Assembly (NCBI RefSeq): GCF_003287895.1
Contig: NZ_CP030280.1
Span: forward strand, 40,001 to 104,000
DNA: 64,000 nucleotides
DNA from: Blautia argi
GTDB lineage: Bacteria; Bacillota; Clostridia; Lachnospirales; Lachnospiraceae
Reading direction: 5' to 3'
Positions 1 through 13,205 of the stretch are shown piece after piece; position 1 is the stretch's first letter; every line of letters starts with the position of its first letter. The notes beneath the pieces were generated by a model. That model was not told the DNA's origin and ran no database searches. It saw only the letters and a list, made by a program, of their open reading frames with translations. The translations under genes were made by a program, and so were the position numbers.

Positions 1-1314
<1,314 letters not shown>

Positions 1315-2127
1315 ATGCCTATTTACTTTAGAAATACACCTGTAAAACAGCCCTTTCTCTTTGATTCCATTGGATATGACTGGTATCAGGATCCCATGAG
1401 CCGTCCAAAGGGATATCCCCATTTTCATTACCTGCAGACAGAACAGGGCGCAGGAAAAATCAAAATTCAGGGAACCTGTCGTACCCTGAATCCCGGCGAA
1501 GGGCTGCTGATGGCTCCTTTTTTGCCTCACTCCTATGAAAGCGCCTCAAAAGAGGAATGGCGCACCTGCTTTTTCTCTCTTACCGGAACACTGGAAGGCA
1601 GTATCGGAACGCTTTTAAACAATCGCCCCATAATCCCTGTAGACAAGGAACTGGGAAGCCTGCTGCACAGAGAAATCGTACGAATTGCCGGCGCATACGC
1701 GCATTTGCCCGCCGGAACAAAGGCGCTCTCTGTAGACTGTTACAGTCTTCTCATGCACTTTGTAAACGGGGGATATGGAAATGATTTGGAAAAAGAAACG
1801 CTTTATAAGCGCTATGTCGAACCTGTTCTGAAACAGATTGATGCAGACTATGCCGCTGAACTCACCATACAGGAGTTGAGCAGCAGGGTATATGTGACCC
1901 CCCAGTATTTATCTCGGCTGTTTCGCCGCTTTCTGGGCTGTTCTGCTTATGAATATCTCACCACCTACCGGATTAACAAGGCAAAAGAGCTTCTACTTGT
2001 GGAAAGCAGCCTGGAAATACAGGAAATCGCCATTCGCACAGGCTTTTCCGACACCAGCCACTTTATTGCCATGTTTAAGAAAGCATCAGGACTTACGCCC
2101 GGAGAGTTCCGCAGAACCAATGGATAA
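1315..2127 (+). CDS. AraC family transcriptional regulator
   Basis: Sugar-sensing DNA-binding regulator, 270 aa. The N-terminal half (about residues 10-150) looks like the cupin-type AraC effector-binding domain. The last 100 residues contain two helix-turn-helix units, including R-L-F-R-R-F at the first recognition helix and the family signature ending near G-L-T-P-G-E-F-R-R. The ATG at 1315 is chosen because AGGAG sits six bases upstream; an in-frame TTG at 1297 would place that site inside the gene. The divergent lacZ is its likely target, but the inducer cannot be read from sequence. Confidence 0.9.
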   Translation: MPIYFRNTPVKQPFLFDSIGYDWYQDPMSRPKGYPHFHYLQTEQGAGKIKIQGTCRTLNPGEGLLMAPFLPHSYESASKEEWRTCFFSLTGTLEGSIGTLLNNRPIIPVDKELGSLLHREIVRIAGAYAHLPAGTKALSVDCYSLLMHFVNGGYGNDLEKETLYKRYVEPVLKQIDADYAAELTIQELSSRVYVTPQYLSRLFRRFLGCSAYEYLTTYRINKAKELLLVESSLEIQEIAIRTGFSDTSHFIAMFKKASGLTPGEFRRTNG

Positions 2128-2175
2128 ATTGCAGACAATATTTTCCGCCTGGATTAAGTCATATCAGCGGAATCT

Positions 2176-2240
2176 TTTTTAAAAGGCTGTCACATGATAC
2201 GCACTCCAGAATGATATGTGTATCATGCAACAGCCTTTTT
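2176..2240. terminator. Bidirectional terminator between araC-type gene and plsC
   Basis: A long hairpin pairs AAAAGGCTGT at 2181-2190 with ACAGCCTTTTT ending at 2240. An inner arm pairs ATGATAC with GTATCAT. Runs of T follow on both strands, which suits the convergent genes on either side. Confidence 0.85.
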
Positions 2241-2254
2241 ACTTCAATCTTCTT

Positions 2255-2971
2255 TTATTTTCCCTCATATTCCTGAATGACATGTTCAATACGCTGCTTC
2301 ACCTCTGCAGCAATCTCTACAGTCTTCATGTCCTTATATTCCTCATAAAGCATTGGCTTTAAAATATGTACCTGCACCTTAATCTTCTCAATGGATTTGG
2401 TATCAAAAGACTTATAGGAATCAATCAGCGCCACTGGCACAATGGGGCATTTGGCCTTTGTGGCGCTTTTAAAGCTGCCTCCCTTAAACTCGTGAACAGC
2501 ATTAGGATTTTTCGTTCTGGTTCCCTCTGGGAAAATCAGATAATTGCGCCCGGACTCCACTTCCTTTGCTACCTGCTGAATGACCTTCATAGACTGTCTT
2601 ACGTCCTCCCGGTCAATGGCATATGCCTTCATACAGGCAAAAACCTGCTTCAGAAAAGGAATATTCTGCACCTCTTTTTTCATAACCACGGAAAAAGGTC
2701 TGGGACACGCCTGCATAATGGCAAGTACATCAAACAGTCCCTGATGATTTGGAAAAAACATAAATCCGTCCTTTTCGGGAATATTTTCCTGCCCGTGAAT
2801 ATCAATGACAATACGCCCTCCCTTAATCGCGCGCCGGTCAATGAAACGAAGCATTTTGTACCGTTCTTCTTCTGTATATTTTTCCGTATGCTTTGCGTAA
2901 TAGCACAATTTAAACCACATAACAGGCACCAGCAAAATGTTGTATGCCACCATGAGTAATATTCTTTTCAC
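2255..2971 (-). CDS. plsC: 1-acyl-sn-glycerol-3-phosphate acyltransferase (PlsC)
   Basis: Membrane-associated enzyme that adds the second acyl chain to lysophosphatidic acid to give phosphatidic acid. It shows the LPLAT motifs N-H-Q-G-L-F-D (catalytic His-x4-Asp) near residue 75 and F-P-E-G-T-R-T near residue 150. A hydrophobic N-terminal helix follows V-K-R-I-L-L. The start is set at the GTG at 2971, which has GAGGAG six bases upstream; an upstream TTG at 2998 lacks a ribosome site. That gives 238 aa, normal for the family. It is the last gene of the leftward block after a lipoprotein gene. Confidence 0.92.
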   Translation of the reverse strand: MKRILLMVAYNILLVPVMWFKLCYYAKHTEKYTEEERYKMLRFIDRRAIKGGRIVIDIHGQENIPEKDGFMFFPNHQGLFDVLAIMQACPRPFSVVMKKEVQNIPFLKQVFACMKAYAIDREDVRQSMKVIQQVAKEVESGRNYLIFPEGTRTKNPNAVHEFKGGSFKSATKAKCPIVPVALIDSYKSFDTKSIEKIKVQVHILKPMLYEEYKDMKTVEIAAEVKQRIEHVIQEYEGK

Positions 2972-3027
2972 TGTCTTCTCCTCTGCCTGGTACAGCAAAT
3001 AAACGCTTCAGCAATGCCATACAAGGA

Positions 3028-3624
3028 TTATTTATTCTTTGCTTTACCGGATACTTCCTTGAACTTATTCTGCAGACTGTTTTCGTATTTTGGATTCTTG
3101 CGGATAAAGGTTTCATACTGCTGTTCGTATTCCCTGTATTCCTCTGTCTTTACAAACTTTTTGTATGCTTCTCTGGACGCCTTGCTCATCTTATCAGTCA
3201 CGTCCTTTGCAGGAACTACAAAGTAATCCTTGTCCTTTTCCTGTACAAAATAAAAGGCAAGGGCAGGTACCTCCTGGGTTTCTTTTTTAAGCTCTACCTC
3301 GTAGTTGTACCACACATACACAAGATCTCTCTTTTCAAAACTACCAAGAATATCCGCTTTTTCAAACTTCACATCTTTTGCCGCATGGGCTTCAAAATAT
3401 TTCATGTTATAGTTTATTTCTTTTTTCACTGCACTGTCTGTTTTTTTATCCGGGTCAAATCCAAAACACTTTTTGACTGCTTTTTCGTCCTGATTCTGAT
3501 ATGCACTGATAAGAGATTTTACCACAGCCTCCGGAGTCTTATGACTGACCTTTGTACTGCAGCCTGTGAGCAAGAATACTGCACACAGAACTGCACATAA
3601 TACCTTCCCTCTTATTTTTCTCAT
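3028..3624 (-). CDS. Lipoprotein of unknown function (NTF2-like, DUF4878-type look)
   Basis: A 198-aa secreted lipoprotein. Residues 1-22 form a signal peptide ending in the lipobox L-T-G-C, so Cys22 should be lipidated and the protein anchored outside the membrane. The segment after it (T-P-E-A-V-V-K-S-L-I-S-A-Y) resembles the start of small NTF2-like/DUF4878 stress lipoproteins, which is only a resemblance. The C-terminus is very rich in Lys, Glu and Tyr. It lies between plsC and gyrA on the same strand. No substrate or partner can be named. Confidence 0.75.
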   Translation of the reverse strand: MRKIRGKVLCAVLCAVFLLTGCSTKVSHKTPEAVVKSLISAYQNQDEKAVKKCFGFDPDKKTDSAVKKEINYNMKYFEAHAAKDVKFEKADILGSFEKRDLVYVWYNYEVELKKETQEVPALAFYFVQEKDKDYFVVPAKDVTDKMSKASREAYKKFVKTEEYREYEQQYETFIRKNPKYENSLQNKFKEVSGKAKNK

Positions 3625-3663
3625 CTGTATACTCTCCTAACTTTCCTCAGGCCTTTAAGCCGC

Positions 3664-6192
3664 TTACTCCTGCTCTGTTGTTTCCCCTTCTGCCTCTTCT
3701 GCAGATATTTCCCCGGCTGCCTCCTGTAGTATTTCCTTCTCAGACTCTTCTTCCTTATCCCTTACCTTTGCAATACTTGCAACGGTGATATTGTCCTTCA
3801 AATCCATAAGCTTCACGCCGGAAGTAATTCTGCCGAGAATAGAAATACTGTCGCATTCCAGACGGATAATAATTCCCTCTGTAGTAATCATCATAATTTC
3901 ATTGCCGCTGTTTACAGCCTTAACGCCAATGACATTTCCTGTTTTTTCTGTAATTTTGTAACATTTTACACCCTTACCGCCACGGTTCTGACGTGTAAAT
4001 TCTCCTATAGAGGTTCTCTTTCCAAGCCCATTCTCAGATACAATCAACAGATAATCTCCCTGGCAGGTGAGCTGCATGCCGATAACCTCATCTTCTTCCA
4101 TGAGATTAATACCGCGCACACCCATGGAAACTCTTCCTGTACTTCTAACATCATTTTCATTAAAGCAAATGCACTGTCCAAATTTTGTTACCAGGATAAT
4201 ATCCTTTTTGTTATCTGTAAATTTCACTTCAATCAGCTCATCATCTTCCCGAAGAGAAATAGCTGCAAGACCTGTTTTTCTCACATTTGCATAATCCTCA
4301 ATCGGCGTCTTTTTCACCAGACCGTTTCTGGTTGCCATGAAGAGATAGCTGCCCTTCTTAAATTCTCGAATTGGAATCACAGCTGTAATTTTTTCGTCCG
4401 GCTGTAACTGCAGAAGGTTGATAATAGCTGTTCCCCTTGCAGTACGGCTTGCCTCCGGGATTTCGTATGCCTTAATTCTGTACACCCTTCCCATATTAGT
4501 AAAAAACATGAGGAAATGATGGGTTGTGGTCATAAGAAGTTCTTCTATATAGTCATCGTCAATAGTGGACATACCCTTGATTCCCTTGCCGCCTCTGTTC
4601 TGACTGCGGAAATTATCTACGGTCATACGCTTGATATAACCCAGCTTTGTCATAGCAATCACAGTGTTTTCTCTTGGAATCAAATCCTCCATGGAAATAT
4701 CAAATTCATCGTATCCAATGGCAGTTCTTCTGTCATCGCCGTATTTCTCTGCAATGGCAAGGATTTCCTCACGGATAACGCGAAGCAGCAGGTGTCTGTC
4801 TTCCAGAATTGCCTTTAACTCTCTGATTTTAATCTGCAGATCATTAAATTCCTTTTCCAGACGTTCTCTCTCCATACCGGTAAGCTGATAAAGACGCATA
4901 TTTACAATTTCCTGAGCCTGTACGTCAGAAAAACCAAAGGTTTCCATAAGGGTTTCCTTTGCTTCCACCCTGGTCTTTGACCCGCGGATAATACGGATAA
5001 CCTCATCAATAACGTCCAGAGCCTTTAAAAGACCGGATACAATATGTGCTCTTGCTTCTGCCTTATTTAAGTCATACTGTGTTCTTCTGGTTACAACCTC
5101 TTCCTGATGCGCCAGATAGTGCTTCAGCATTTCCAGAAGGCTCATAACCTTCGGTGTATTGCCTACCAGTGCCAGCATAATCACACCAAAAGTATCCTGC
5201 ATCTGGGTGTGCTTGTAAAGCTGGTTTAAAATTACATTGGCATTTGCATCTCTTCTCAGTGTAATACAGATACGCATACCTTCCCGGTTTGAGTGGTCGT
5301 TAATATCTGTAATGCCGTCAATTTTCTTATCTCTCACCAGTTCTGCAATTTTTTCAATCAATCTGGCCTTATTTACCATGTACGGCAACTCTGTAACAAT
5401 AATCTGGCTCTTTCCGTTTGGCATGGTTTCAATATCTGTTACCGCGCGCACTCTGATTTTACCGCGGCCTGTACGGTAAGCCTCCTCAATGCCTCTGGTT
5501 CCCAGAATAGTAGCCCCTGTTGGGAAATCCGGTCCCTTGACAATAGAGAGAATCTCCTCAATCTCAGTTTCTCTTTCCTCTTCAATCTGGTTATCAATGA
5601 TTTTCACCACTGCCTGAATAACCTCCCGCAGGTTGTGAGGAGGAATATTTGCCGCCATACCAACTGCAATACCGGAGGTTCCGTTTACCAGAAGGTTTGG
5701 ATATCTGGAAGGAAGCACAGTAGGCTCTTTTTCTGTCCCATCAAAGTTTGGTGCAAAATCAATGGTATTTTTATTAATATCTGCCAGCATTTCCATGGAA
5801 ATCTTACTCAGACGCGCCTCTGTGTAACGCATAGCAGCAGCGCCGTCCCCGTCTACGGAACCAAAATTCCCATGTCCGTCTACTAACGGATAACGGGTAG
5901 ACCAGTCCTGCGCCATATTTACCAGAGCTCCGTAAATCGAGCTGTCACCATGAGGGTGATATTTACCCATGGTATCACCAACGATACGGGCGCATTTTCT
6001 ATGAGGCTTATCCGGTCCGTTATTCAATTCTATCATGGAATAGAGAATCCTTCTCTGCACCGGCTTCAAACCATCTCGAACGTCAGGAAGGGCGCGGGAC
6101 GCAATAACGCTCATAGCGTATTCAATATAGGATTCCTCCATTTTCTTCTGTAAATCTACTTCCTGAACTTTGTCAAAAATATTTTCTTCCAT
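3664..6192 (-). CDS. gyrA: DNA gyrase subunit A
   Basis: Breakage-reunion subunit of gyrase, which introduces negative supercoils together with GyrB. The 842-aa protein has the winged-helix/tower core with the catalytic tyrosine in A-A-A-M-R-Y-T-E (Tyr123). The C-terminal beta-pinwheel carries GyrA-box type repeats (Q-N-R-G-G-K-G at two places), and a strongly acidic tail ends in E-Q-E. In the quinolone region the sequence is H-G-D-S-S-I-Y-G: Ser84 is retained, while the position matching E. coli Asp87 is Gly88. It follows gyrB with 27 bp between, consistent with cotranscription. Confidence 0.98.
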   Translation of the reverse strand: MEENIFDKVQEVDLQKKMEESYIEYAMSVIASRALPDVRDGLKPVQRRILYSMIELNNGPDKPHRKCARIVGDTMGKYHPHGDSSIYGALVNMAQDWSTRYPLVDGHGNFGSVDGDGAAAMRYTEARLSKISMEMLADINKNTIDFAPNFDGTEKEPTVLPSRYPNLLVNGTSGIAVGMAANIPPHNLREVIQAVVKIIDNQIEEERETEIEEILSIVKGPDFPTGATILGTRGIEEAYRTGRGKIRVRAVTDIETMPNGKSQIIVTELPYMVNKARLIEKIAELVRDKKIDGITDINDHSNREGMRICITLRRDANANVILNQLYKHTQMQDTFGVIMLALVGNTPKVMSLLEMLKHYLAHQEEVVTRRTQYDLNKAEARAHIVSGLLKALDVIDEVIRIIRGSKTRVEAKETLMETFGFSDVQAQEIVNMRLYQLTGMERERLEKEFNDLQIKIRELKAILEDRHLLLRVIREEILAIAEKYGDDRRTAIGYDEFDISMEDLIPRENTVIAMTKLGYIKRMTVDNFRSQNRGGKGIKGMSTIDDDYIEELLMTTTHHFLMFFTNMGRVYRIKAYEIPEASRTARGTAIINLLQLQPDEKITAVIPIREFKKGSYLFMATRNGLVKKTPIEDYANVRKTGLAAISLREDDELIEVKFTDNKKDIILVTKFGQCICFNENDVRSTGRVSMGVRGINLMEEDEVIGMQLTCQGDYLLIVSENGLGKRTSIGEFTRQNRGGKGVKCYKITEKTGNVIGVKAVNSGNEIMMITTEGIIIRLECDSISILGRITSGVKLMDLKDNITVASIAKVRDKEEESEKEILQEAAGEISAEEAEGETTEQE

Positions 6193-6219
6193 TTAGCTTC
6201 TCCTTATTTGTTGCGGGTA

Positions 6220-8169
<1,950 letters not shown>

Positions 8170-8188
8170 TCACCGGTGATTTGACGGT

Positions 8189-9271
8189 TTACGGGCAATA
8201 TACATTTCCCTCAACCACTTTAAATATCTTATTTATGTGAAATCTCCTGTCAATAAAATCATCAAGCCCTGTACAGGTTATCATAGTCTGTACCTGACTG
8301 ATGCTGTTCAGAAGATAATTCTGCCTGTTGGAATCCAGCTCAGACAATACATCGTCCAGAAGCAGGATGGGCATATCCTGAATGCTGCGTTTTACCATAT
8401 AGATTTCAGACAGCTTCAGAGAAAGCGCCGCGGTTCTCTGCTGCCCCTGGGAGCCATACTTGCGGATATCCATGCCGTTTATCCTGACGCATAAATCATC
8501 TCTGTGGGGCCCTGTGGACGTCATTTTGAAACGGCAGTCCTTTTCCCTGTTTCGGGAAAGCTCCTCCAGAAACTGTCCGCGGTCTGTACTTGGCTCATAA
8601 ATCAGTTCGATTTTTTCTTTTCCGCCGGTAATATTGCTATGTATTTCCTCAATAATGCCGTTCATTTCTTCAATAAAGCCCATTCTCCCCTCAATCACAG
8701 CGCTTCCGTAGACTGCAAGCTGCTCATCCCACACCTCTAAGGTTGACATAAGAGAAGGATTAAAAGAAATATCCTTTAACAGCTTGTTTCTCTGATTCAA
8801 AATACGGTTATAACTGGAAAGATTGGACAAATACAGCTTATTAAGTTGACATAATTCCAAATCCATGAATCTCCGTCGTTCGCCCGGACCGTTTTTAATA
8901 ATATTCAAATCTTCAGGTGAGAAAAAAACCATGTTTACAATTCCGAAAAGCTCTCCGGCCTTTTTTATCGGAATCCCGTCTATTGCAATTCCCTTTGCCT
9001 TTGTCTTTTTTAAATGCATGTCAATTTTCCGGGAAATCCCGTTTTTTTTCACAAACATACGAATATGGGCTTCATCTGAATCAAATTTTATTAAATCTCT
9101 GTCCTTGCTGCCTCTGTGGGACTTTGTAGTTCCGCACAGATAGGCAGCTTCCAGAATATTGGTTTTTCCCTGGGCATTATCCCCGTAGAAAATGTTTGTC
9201 CCTTCATCAAGCTTCAGCGACAGGGTTTCATAATTCCTGTAATTTTTCAACTCTATGGATTCAATATACAT
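8189..9271 (-). CDS. recF: DNA replication and repair protein RecF
   Basis: SMC-like ATPase that helps load RecA at gapped DNA and stalled forks. In 360 aa it shows Walker A G-D-N-A-Q-G-K-T-N near residue 30, the ABC-type signature G-S-Q-G-Q-Q-R-T near residue 270, and Walker B L-L-L-D-D-V-L-S-E-L-D. It starts 21 bp after the small S4 gene and precedes gyrB, the standard dnaA-dnaN-S4-recF-gyrB order. Confidence 0.97.
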   Translation of the reverse strand: MYIESIELKNYRNYETLSLKLDEGTNIFYGDNAQGKTNILEAAYLCGTTKSHRGSKDRDLIKFDSDEAHIRMFVKKNGISRKIDMHLKKTKAKGIAIDGIPIKKAGELFGIVNMVFFSPEDLNIIKNGPGERRRFMDLELCQLNKLYLSNLSSYNRILNQRNKLLKDISFNPSLMSTLEVWDEQLAVYGSAVIEGRMGFIEEMNGIIEEIHSNITGGKEKIELIYEPSTDRGQFLEELSRNREKDCRFKMTSTGPHRDDLCVRINGMDIRKYGSQGQQRTAALSLKLSEIYMVKRSIQDMPILLLDDVLSELDSNRQNYLLNSISQVQTMITCTGLDDFIDRRFHINKIFKVVEGNVYCP

Positions 9272-9292
9272 AAATCACCCTACTGCTTCCGA

Positions 9293-9502
9293 CTATTTTA
9301 TGATTTTCACTTCCTGTCCCTGATAAGAAAGGACATCTCCCTCATACAGCTTACGTCCTCTTCTGGTATCCACCTCTCCGTTTACCAGAACTTCTCCGTC
9401 CTGAATGACATATTTAGCTTCAACCCCGTCCTGTACCAGGTTTGCGGCTTTTAAAGCCTGACCTAATTTAATAAATTCATCGCGTAATTTAATGGTTTCC
9501 AT
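9293..9502 (-). CDS. yaaA: S4 domain RNA-binding protein (YaaA/RlbA family)
   Basis: A 69-aa protein made almost entirely of one S4 RNA-binding fold, with I-K-L-R-D-E-F-I-K-L at the start and G-E-V-L-V-N-G-E-V-D-T-R-R-G-R-K in the core. In B. subtilis the gene at this position between dnaN and recF is called yaaA/rlbA and is implicated in ribosome assembly. The function here is inferred from that synteny and the fold. Confidence 0.93.
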   Translation of the reverse strand: METIKLRDEFIKLGQALKAANLVQDGVEAKYVIQDGEVLVNGEVDTRRGRKLYEGDVLSYQGQEVKIIK

Positions 9503-9510
9503 AGCTTCTC

Positions 9511-10623
9511 CTATCTGCTTACTGCATTGAAATTAACCGGAAGAATCAGATAGATGTACTGCTGATTATCGTCGCGGATAAAGCAAGGCGCCTTGGCATT
9601 CATCAAATAAATACTTACCTCTTCATCATCTATAACCTTCAGTGCATCGATTAAAAACTTGGGATTAAAGCCAATCATAATGTCTTTTCCCTCTTTTTCA
9701 ATATCAATTTCTTCCTTCATGGAACCAATCTGAGAATCAATCTGCAGTTCCATCTGGCCGTCCTGAATGTTGATAATAATAGGCTTTTTATCCCCTTCTT
9801 TTACAAACAGAGTCGCACGGTCAATACAGTCTAAAAGCTCTCTTTTATTAATTTTTACCTTTGTTTCATAATCACTGGAAAGCATCTGGTCTACTTTGAA
9901 GTATTCTCCTTCAATCAGACGGGACACCACCTTTGTGTCATCAAATTCAAACAAAATGTGATTAGAAGAAAGATAAATATCTACCATATCTTCCAGTTCA
10001 CCGGATAAAATCTTGCTGATTTCGTTCAGAGTTTTTCCGGGAACAACCACTTTACGGTCTTCACATTCTTCCTGTAAGCCAATTTTTCGAATGGAAATAC
10101 GGTGTCCATCCAGAGAAATTACTCTTAACATATTATTTTCAATCTGGAAAAGCTCTCCTGTCATCAGCTTATTGTTTTCATTTACTGCAATGGAAAAGAT
10201 CGTCTGACGAATAATTTCTTTTAAAGTAAACTGTGAAACCCGTATGCAGCCTTCTTTTTCTATTAAAGGTAAATAAGAAAAATCTTCTCCTGATTTTCCG
10301 GGAATATTAAATTTTGCTTTTTCACAGGTAATGGTTGCATTCAGTTTTTCATCTGTTTCAATAGTAACATCATTATCCGGAAGTTTGCGGACAATATCGG
10401 AAAAGATTTTTGCGTCCAGAGCCAGAACACCTTTTTCAATCACCAGTCCCTGAACACGGGTTTCAATGGCAAGTTCCATATCATTTGCCGTTAATTTAAT
10501 ATCATTGGTTGCTGCATCAATTAAGATACACTCCAGAATCGGCATAGTCGTTTTAGAAGGTACGGCTTTCATGACAATACTGACACTTTTTTGAAGTTCA
10601 GATTTTGGGCAAATAATTTTCAT
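9511..10623 (-). CDS. dnaN: DNA polymerase III beta subunit (sliding clamp)
   Basis: Ring-shaped processivity clamp, 370 aa, made of three repeated clamp domains, which is the normal length. The start M-K-I-I-C-P-K-S-E-L and the C-terminal L-I-L-P-V-N motif with the hydrophobic cleft residues are family hallmarks. It lies downstream of dnaA across a 278-bp spacer that also holds DnaA-box-like sites, and 8 bp ahead of the S4 gene. Confidence 0.98.
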   Translation of the reverse strand: MKIICPKSELQKSVSIVMKAVPSKTTMPILECILIDAATNDIKLTANDMELAIETRVQGLVIEKGVLALDAKIFSDIVRKLPDNDVTIETDEKLNATITCEKAKFNIPGKSGEDFSYLPLIEKEGCIRVSQFTLKEIIRQTIFSIAVNENNKLMTGELFQIENNMLRVISLDGHRISIRKIGLQEECEDRKVVVPGKTLNEISKILSGELEDMVDIYLSSNHILFEFDDTKVVSRLIEGEYFKVDQMLSSDYETKVKINKRELLDCIDRATLFVKEGDKKPIIINIQDGQMELQIDSQIGSMKEEIDIEKEGKDIMIGFNPKFLIDALKVIDDEEVSIYLMNAKAPCFIRDDNQQYIYLILPVNFNAVSR

Positions 10624-10901
10624 GTGTGAATAACTTCCTTTCTGTGTGAAGTGGGTAAATATATAAATAAATGAATAACAAATCCGTAGTAATCGCCGTA
10701 GGGGCTGTGAATATGTGAATAAGTTCCGAAACCCGTGAAAATACGGGCTTCAAGAGTATGGATAACTTTGTGGGTTCATGTTGAAGTTCATGTATAAATG
10801 CTGTTGATAGAAATGTGGGTAAAAAACCGCAAAATTTTTCAACAGAGTTGTCCACATATAATTCACATAGTATTCACTTTACATTGTGGATAAATTTCAT
10901 G
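10624..10901. other. dnaA-dnaN intergenic spacer with DnaA boxes (second oriC subregion, likely unwinding side)
   Basis: This spacer is AT-rich and holds one perfect DnaA box TGTGGATAA at 10885-10893. Near-matches include TTGTCCACA around 10849-10857, TTATTCACA-type sites next to the dnaN start, and TTATCCATA. A short hairpin, CCCGTgaaaatACGGG, lies near 10732-10747. In B. subtilis the matching spacer carries the DNA unwinding element, so a bipartite origin is inferred. Confidence 0.7.
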
Positions 10902-12260
10902 CTACTTTGAGGGGTTTATTTTTTTCTGTAAAATATCAATGATTTCTTTTGTGGATTCAGAGGTTTCCAGTTCTGCCTCAATTTTATTGATCCCATTCAT
11001 AATGGTAGTGTGATCCCTGCCACCGAGAACCTTGCCGATATTTTTCAGTGTAACTTCTGTCATATGGCGGCACAGATACATGACAATCTGCCGTGGGAAA
11101 ACAATCTTTGAGTTCCTCTTGTTTCCGGTGAGGTCAGCAGGAGATAAGTCAAAGTGTTCTGCTACAATATCAATGATGAGTTCCGGGGTAACGATACGTT
11201 TCTGATTCGGAGAAATAATATCTTTTAATACCTTTTCCGCTAAAGGCAGATTGATTTCGCTTTTTTCCAGATTTGCGTATGCCATGATTTTATTTAAAGC
11301 ACCCTCAAGCTCACGAATATTGGATTTTATATTCTTGGCAATGTACTCAATGACTGCATCATCTATCTGATAGCCGTCTAATTCCTCTTTTTTTCTCAAA
11401 ATTGCCATTCTGGTTTCATAGTCCGGAGAGGAAATATCTACAATTAAGCCCCATTCAAACCGGGAACGAAGACGATCCTCTAAAATTTCCATGTCCTTTG
11501 GCGGTTTATCTGAGGAGATGATAATCTGTTTTTTTGCGCCGTGCAGGGCATTAAAAGTATGGAAAAATTCTTCCTGTGTGGATTCCTTTCCTATAATGAA
11601 CTGGATATCATCAATAAGCAGCACATCAATGTTCCGGTATTTTTCACGGAACTTAGACATGGTAGAATTATTGCCGTTACGGATAGATTCAATCAGCTCA
11701 TTGGTAAAATATTCACTGGTAACATACAGCACCTTTGCATTGGAATTCTGCTGCAAAACATAGTGGGCAATGGAGTGCATCAAGTGGGTTTTTCCAAGAC
11801 CTACACCTCCGTAGATAAACAGTGGGTTATAGGATTCACCCGGAGATTCTGCTACGGCAACAGAAGCAGCATGTGCCATTTTGTTATTATTTCCGACTAC
11901 AAAGGTGTCGAAGGTATAGCGGGGATTTAAATTGGCTTTTGCAATGTTTTCGTTATGGTCAATAGGGCTTGCCACCGCTTTTTCCTTAATTTCCTCTTCA
12001 ATTTCGTCAGGCAGAATAAAGGAAATCTCAAAATTTTCCCCGGTAGCCTCCGCAATGGCTACTTTTAAAGGAAGGAGATACTTCTTATTAATATAATCCA
12101 AAGCAATATTTTGGTTATTAATGTTGATAGTAACCACATTTCCCTCTACCTTATAGACCTTTAAGGGCTTAAGCCAGGTGGAAAAAGAAATGTCGGATAC
12201 GTCATGTTCTACCTTAATCATGTTTAGAATCTCTGACCATTTTTCCTGAATTATGTGCAT
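10902..12260 (-). CDS. dnaA: Chromosomal replication initiator DnaA
   Basis: AAA+ initiator that binds DnaA boxes and melts oriC. The 452-aa protein has an N-terminal DnaB/SirA-interaction domain. The AAA+ core shows Walker A G-G-V-G-L-G-K-T-H and Walker B L-L-I-D-D-I-Q-F, and the C-terminal domain IV carries the signature G-G-R-D-H-T-T. The ATG at 12260 follows a TAGGAG site and gives the usual start M-H-I-I-Q-E-K-W. An upstream in-frame start would add 15 atypical residues. Boxes on both sides of the gene imply autoregulation. Confidence 0.98.
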   Translation of the reverse strand: MHIIQEKWSEILNMIKVEHDVSDISFSTWLKPLKVYKVEGNVVTININNQNIALDYINKKYLLPLKVAIAEATGENFEISFILPDEIEEEIKEKAVASPIDHNENIAKANLNPRYTFDTFVVGNNNKMAHAASVAVAESPGESYNPLFIYGGVGLGKTHLMHSIAHYVLQQNSNAKVLYVTSEYFTNELIESIRNGNNSTMSKFREKYRNIDVLLIDDIQFIIGKESTQEEFFHTFNALHGAKKQIIISSDKPPKDMEILEDRLRSRFEWGLIVDISSPDYETRMAILRKKEELDGYQIDDAVIEYIAKNIKSNIRELEGALNKIMAYANLEKSEINLPLAEKVLKDIISPNQKRIVTPELIIDIVAEHFDLSPADLTGNKRNSKIVFPRQIVMYLCRHMTEVTLKNIGKVLGGRDHTTIMNGINKIEAELETSESTKEIIDILQKKINPSK

Positions 12261-12367
12261 TTTTAATTCTCCTAAATCGTATTCTATGCCGGTTTTCAAA
12301 CACAAAAAATATATGATTGACGGATTACTTCATTCAATCATAGGCAAAAAAAAGTATTATTATCTAT

Positions 12368-12396
12368 ATAATATAATAAAAAACCGTTTTTATCAA
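12368..12396 (-). promoter_or_regulatory. dnaA promoter
   Basis: On the minus strand, TTGATA (12396-12391), a 17-bp spacer and TATTAT (12373-12368) form a good sigma-A promoter. It lies 108 bp upstream of the dnaA ATG and about 30 bp from the first perfect DnaA box. Confidence 0.75.
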
Positions 12397-12399
12397 TGA

Positions 12400-12890
12400 A
12401 AAGTTGAAGAGAAAATCCGTGTGGGTATGTGGATAAGTGTAGAAACTCCATTATTATAGGAAGAAATAGTTTTGAAAATGTGAAAAATTTGACAAAATGT
12501 GGGCTTGTTTATTTGTGGATTAAAATATGTGGATAATGAGGATTGTCTAAAAAGAAAAGAAGGTGGAAAAACAGTGATGTGAAAAATGTGTATAATGTAA
12601 AAAACAGAATCCACATGTCGAAAACCGTTGAAAAATAAGGGCTTTTAGAAATTGAAGGTAGAAGAATGTGAATATATAGGGGAAGTTATCCACATGTTAT
12701 CCACAATTTGTGGATAAAGTTACGTCAACTGAAAAAATGTGAATAAGTGTGTGTATAAGAATATGGATAAAATTAGTTAAAGGGAAAAATCCAAAAAAGA
12801 ATGTGGAAAGTGTGTGGAACTATGTGGACAACTATGCAGAGGGAAAAAGAAACAGAAAAAATGCCAGAAAAACCGCAGAAATAGAAAGAA
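12400..12890. other. oriC: Chromosomal origin oriC, main DnaA-box cluster
   Basis: The dnaA-rpmH spacer carries six exact DnaA boxes. Three read TGTGGATAA (12428-12436, 12528-12536, 12709-12717) and two read TTATCCACA (12686-12694, 12697-12705); the sixth is the box beyond dnaA at 10885. A near-match TGTGGATTA lies at 12514-12522. Three boxes packed within 32 bp at 12686-12717 form the densest group. The surrounding sequence is very AT-rich. Gene order on both sides and the strand switch between dnaA and rpmH agree with the replication origin. Confidence 0.92.
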
Positions 12891-12894
12891 AGTC

Positions 12895-12923
12895 TTGACG
12901 AATACCGACTTTATGAATATAAT
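12895..12923 (+). promoter_or_regulatory. rpmH operon promoter
   Basis: TTGACG at 12895-12900, exactly 17 bp, then TATAAT at 12918-12923: a near-consensus sigma-A promoter about 98 bp upstream of rpmH. It probably drives rpmH-rnpA-yidD-yidC. Confidence 0.88.
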
Positions 12924-13020
12924 TGAAATGATGTTTTCTATCATGCATAGCTAGAAGTGACATCTGAATTAAATATTTATCGGAAAGATGTCCATATAAT
13001 ATAAGGGAGGTGCCTTGAAT

Positions 13021-13155
13021 ATGAAAATGACATTTCAGCCAAAGAAAAGACAGCGTTCCAAAGTTCACGGATTCAGAGCTAGAATGAGCAGTGCTGGCGG
13101 AAGAAAAGTTTTAGCTGCCAGAAGAGCAAAAGGAAGAAAAAAATTATCAGCATAA
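13021..13155 (+). CDS. rpmH: 50S ribosomal protein L34
   Basis: A 44-aa basic ribosomal protein with the invariant [10 protein letters not shown] start and the [13 protein letters not shown] core. Its position next to oriC and before rnpA is universal. GGGAGG precedes it; an in-frame TTG six bases upstream is better spaced to that site but would add two residues not usual for L34. Confidence 0.98.
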   Translation: MKMTFQPKKRQRSKVHGFRARMSSAGGRKVLAARRAKGRKKLSA

Positions 13156-13205
13156 GACCGCAGACATGTGGTCTTTTCTTCTCTTTGCGGTAAAGGATAG
13201 AGTAT

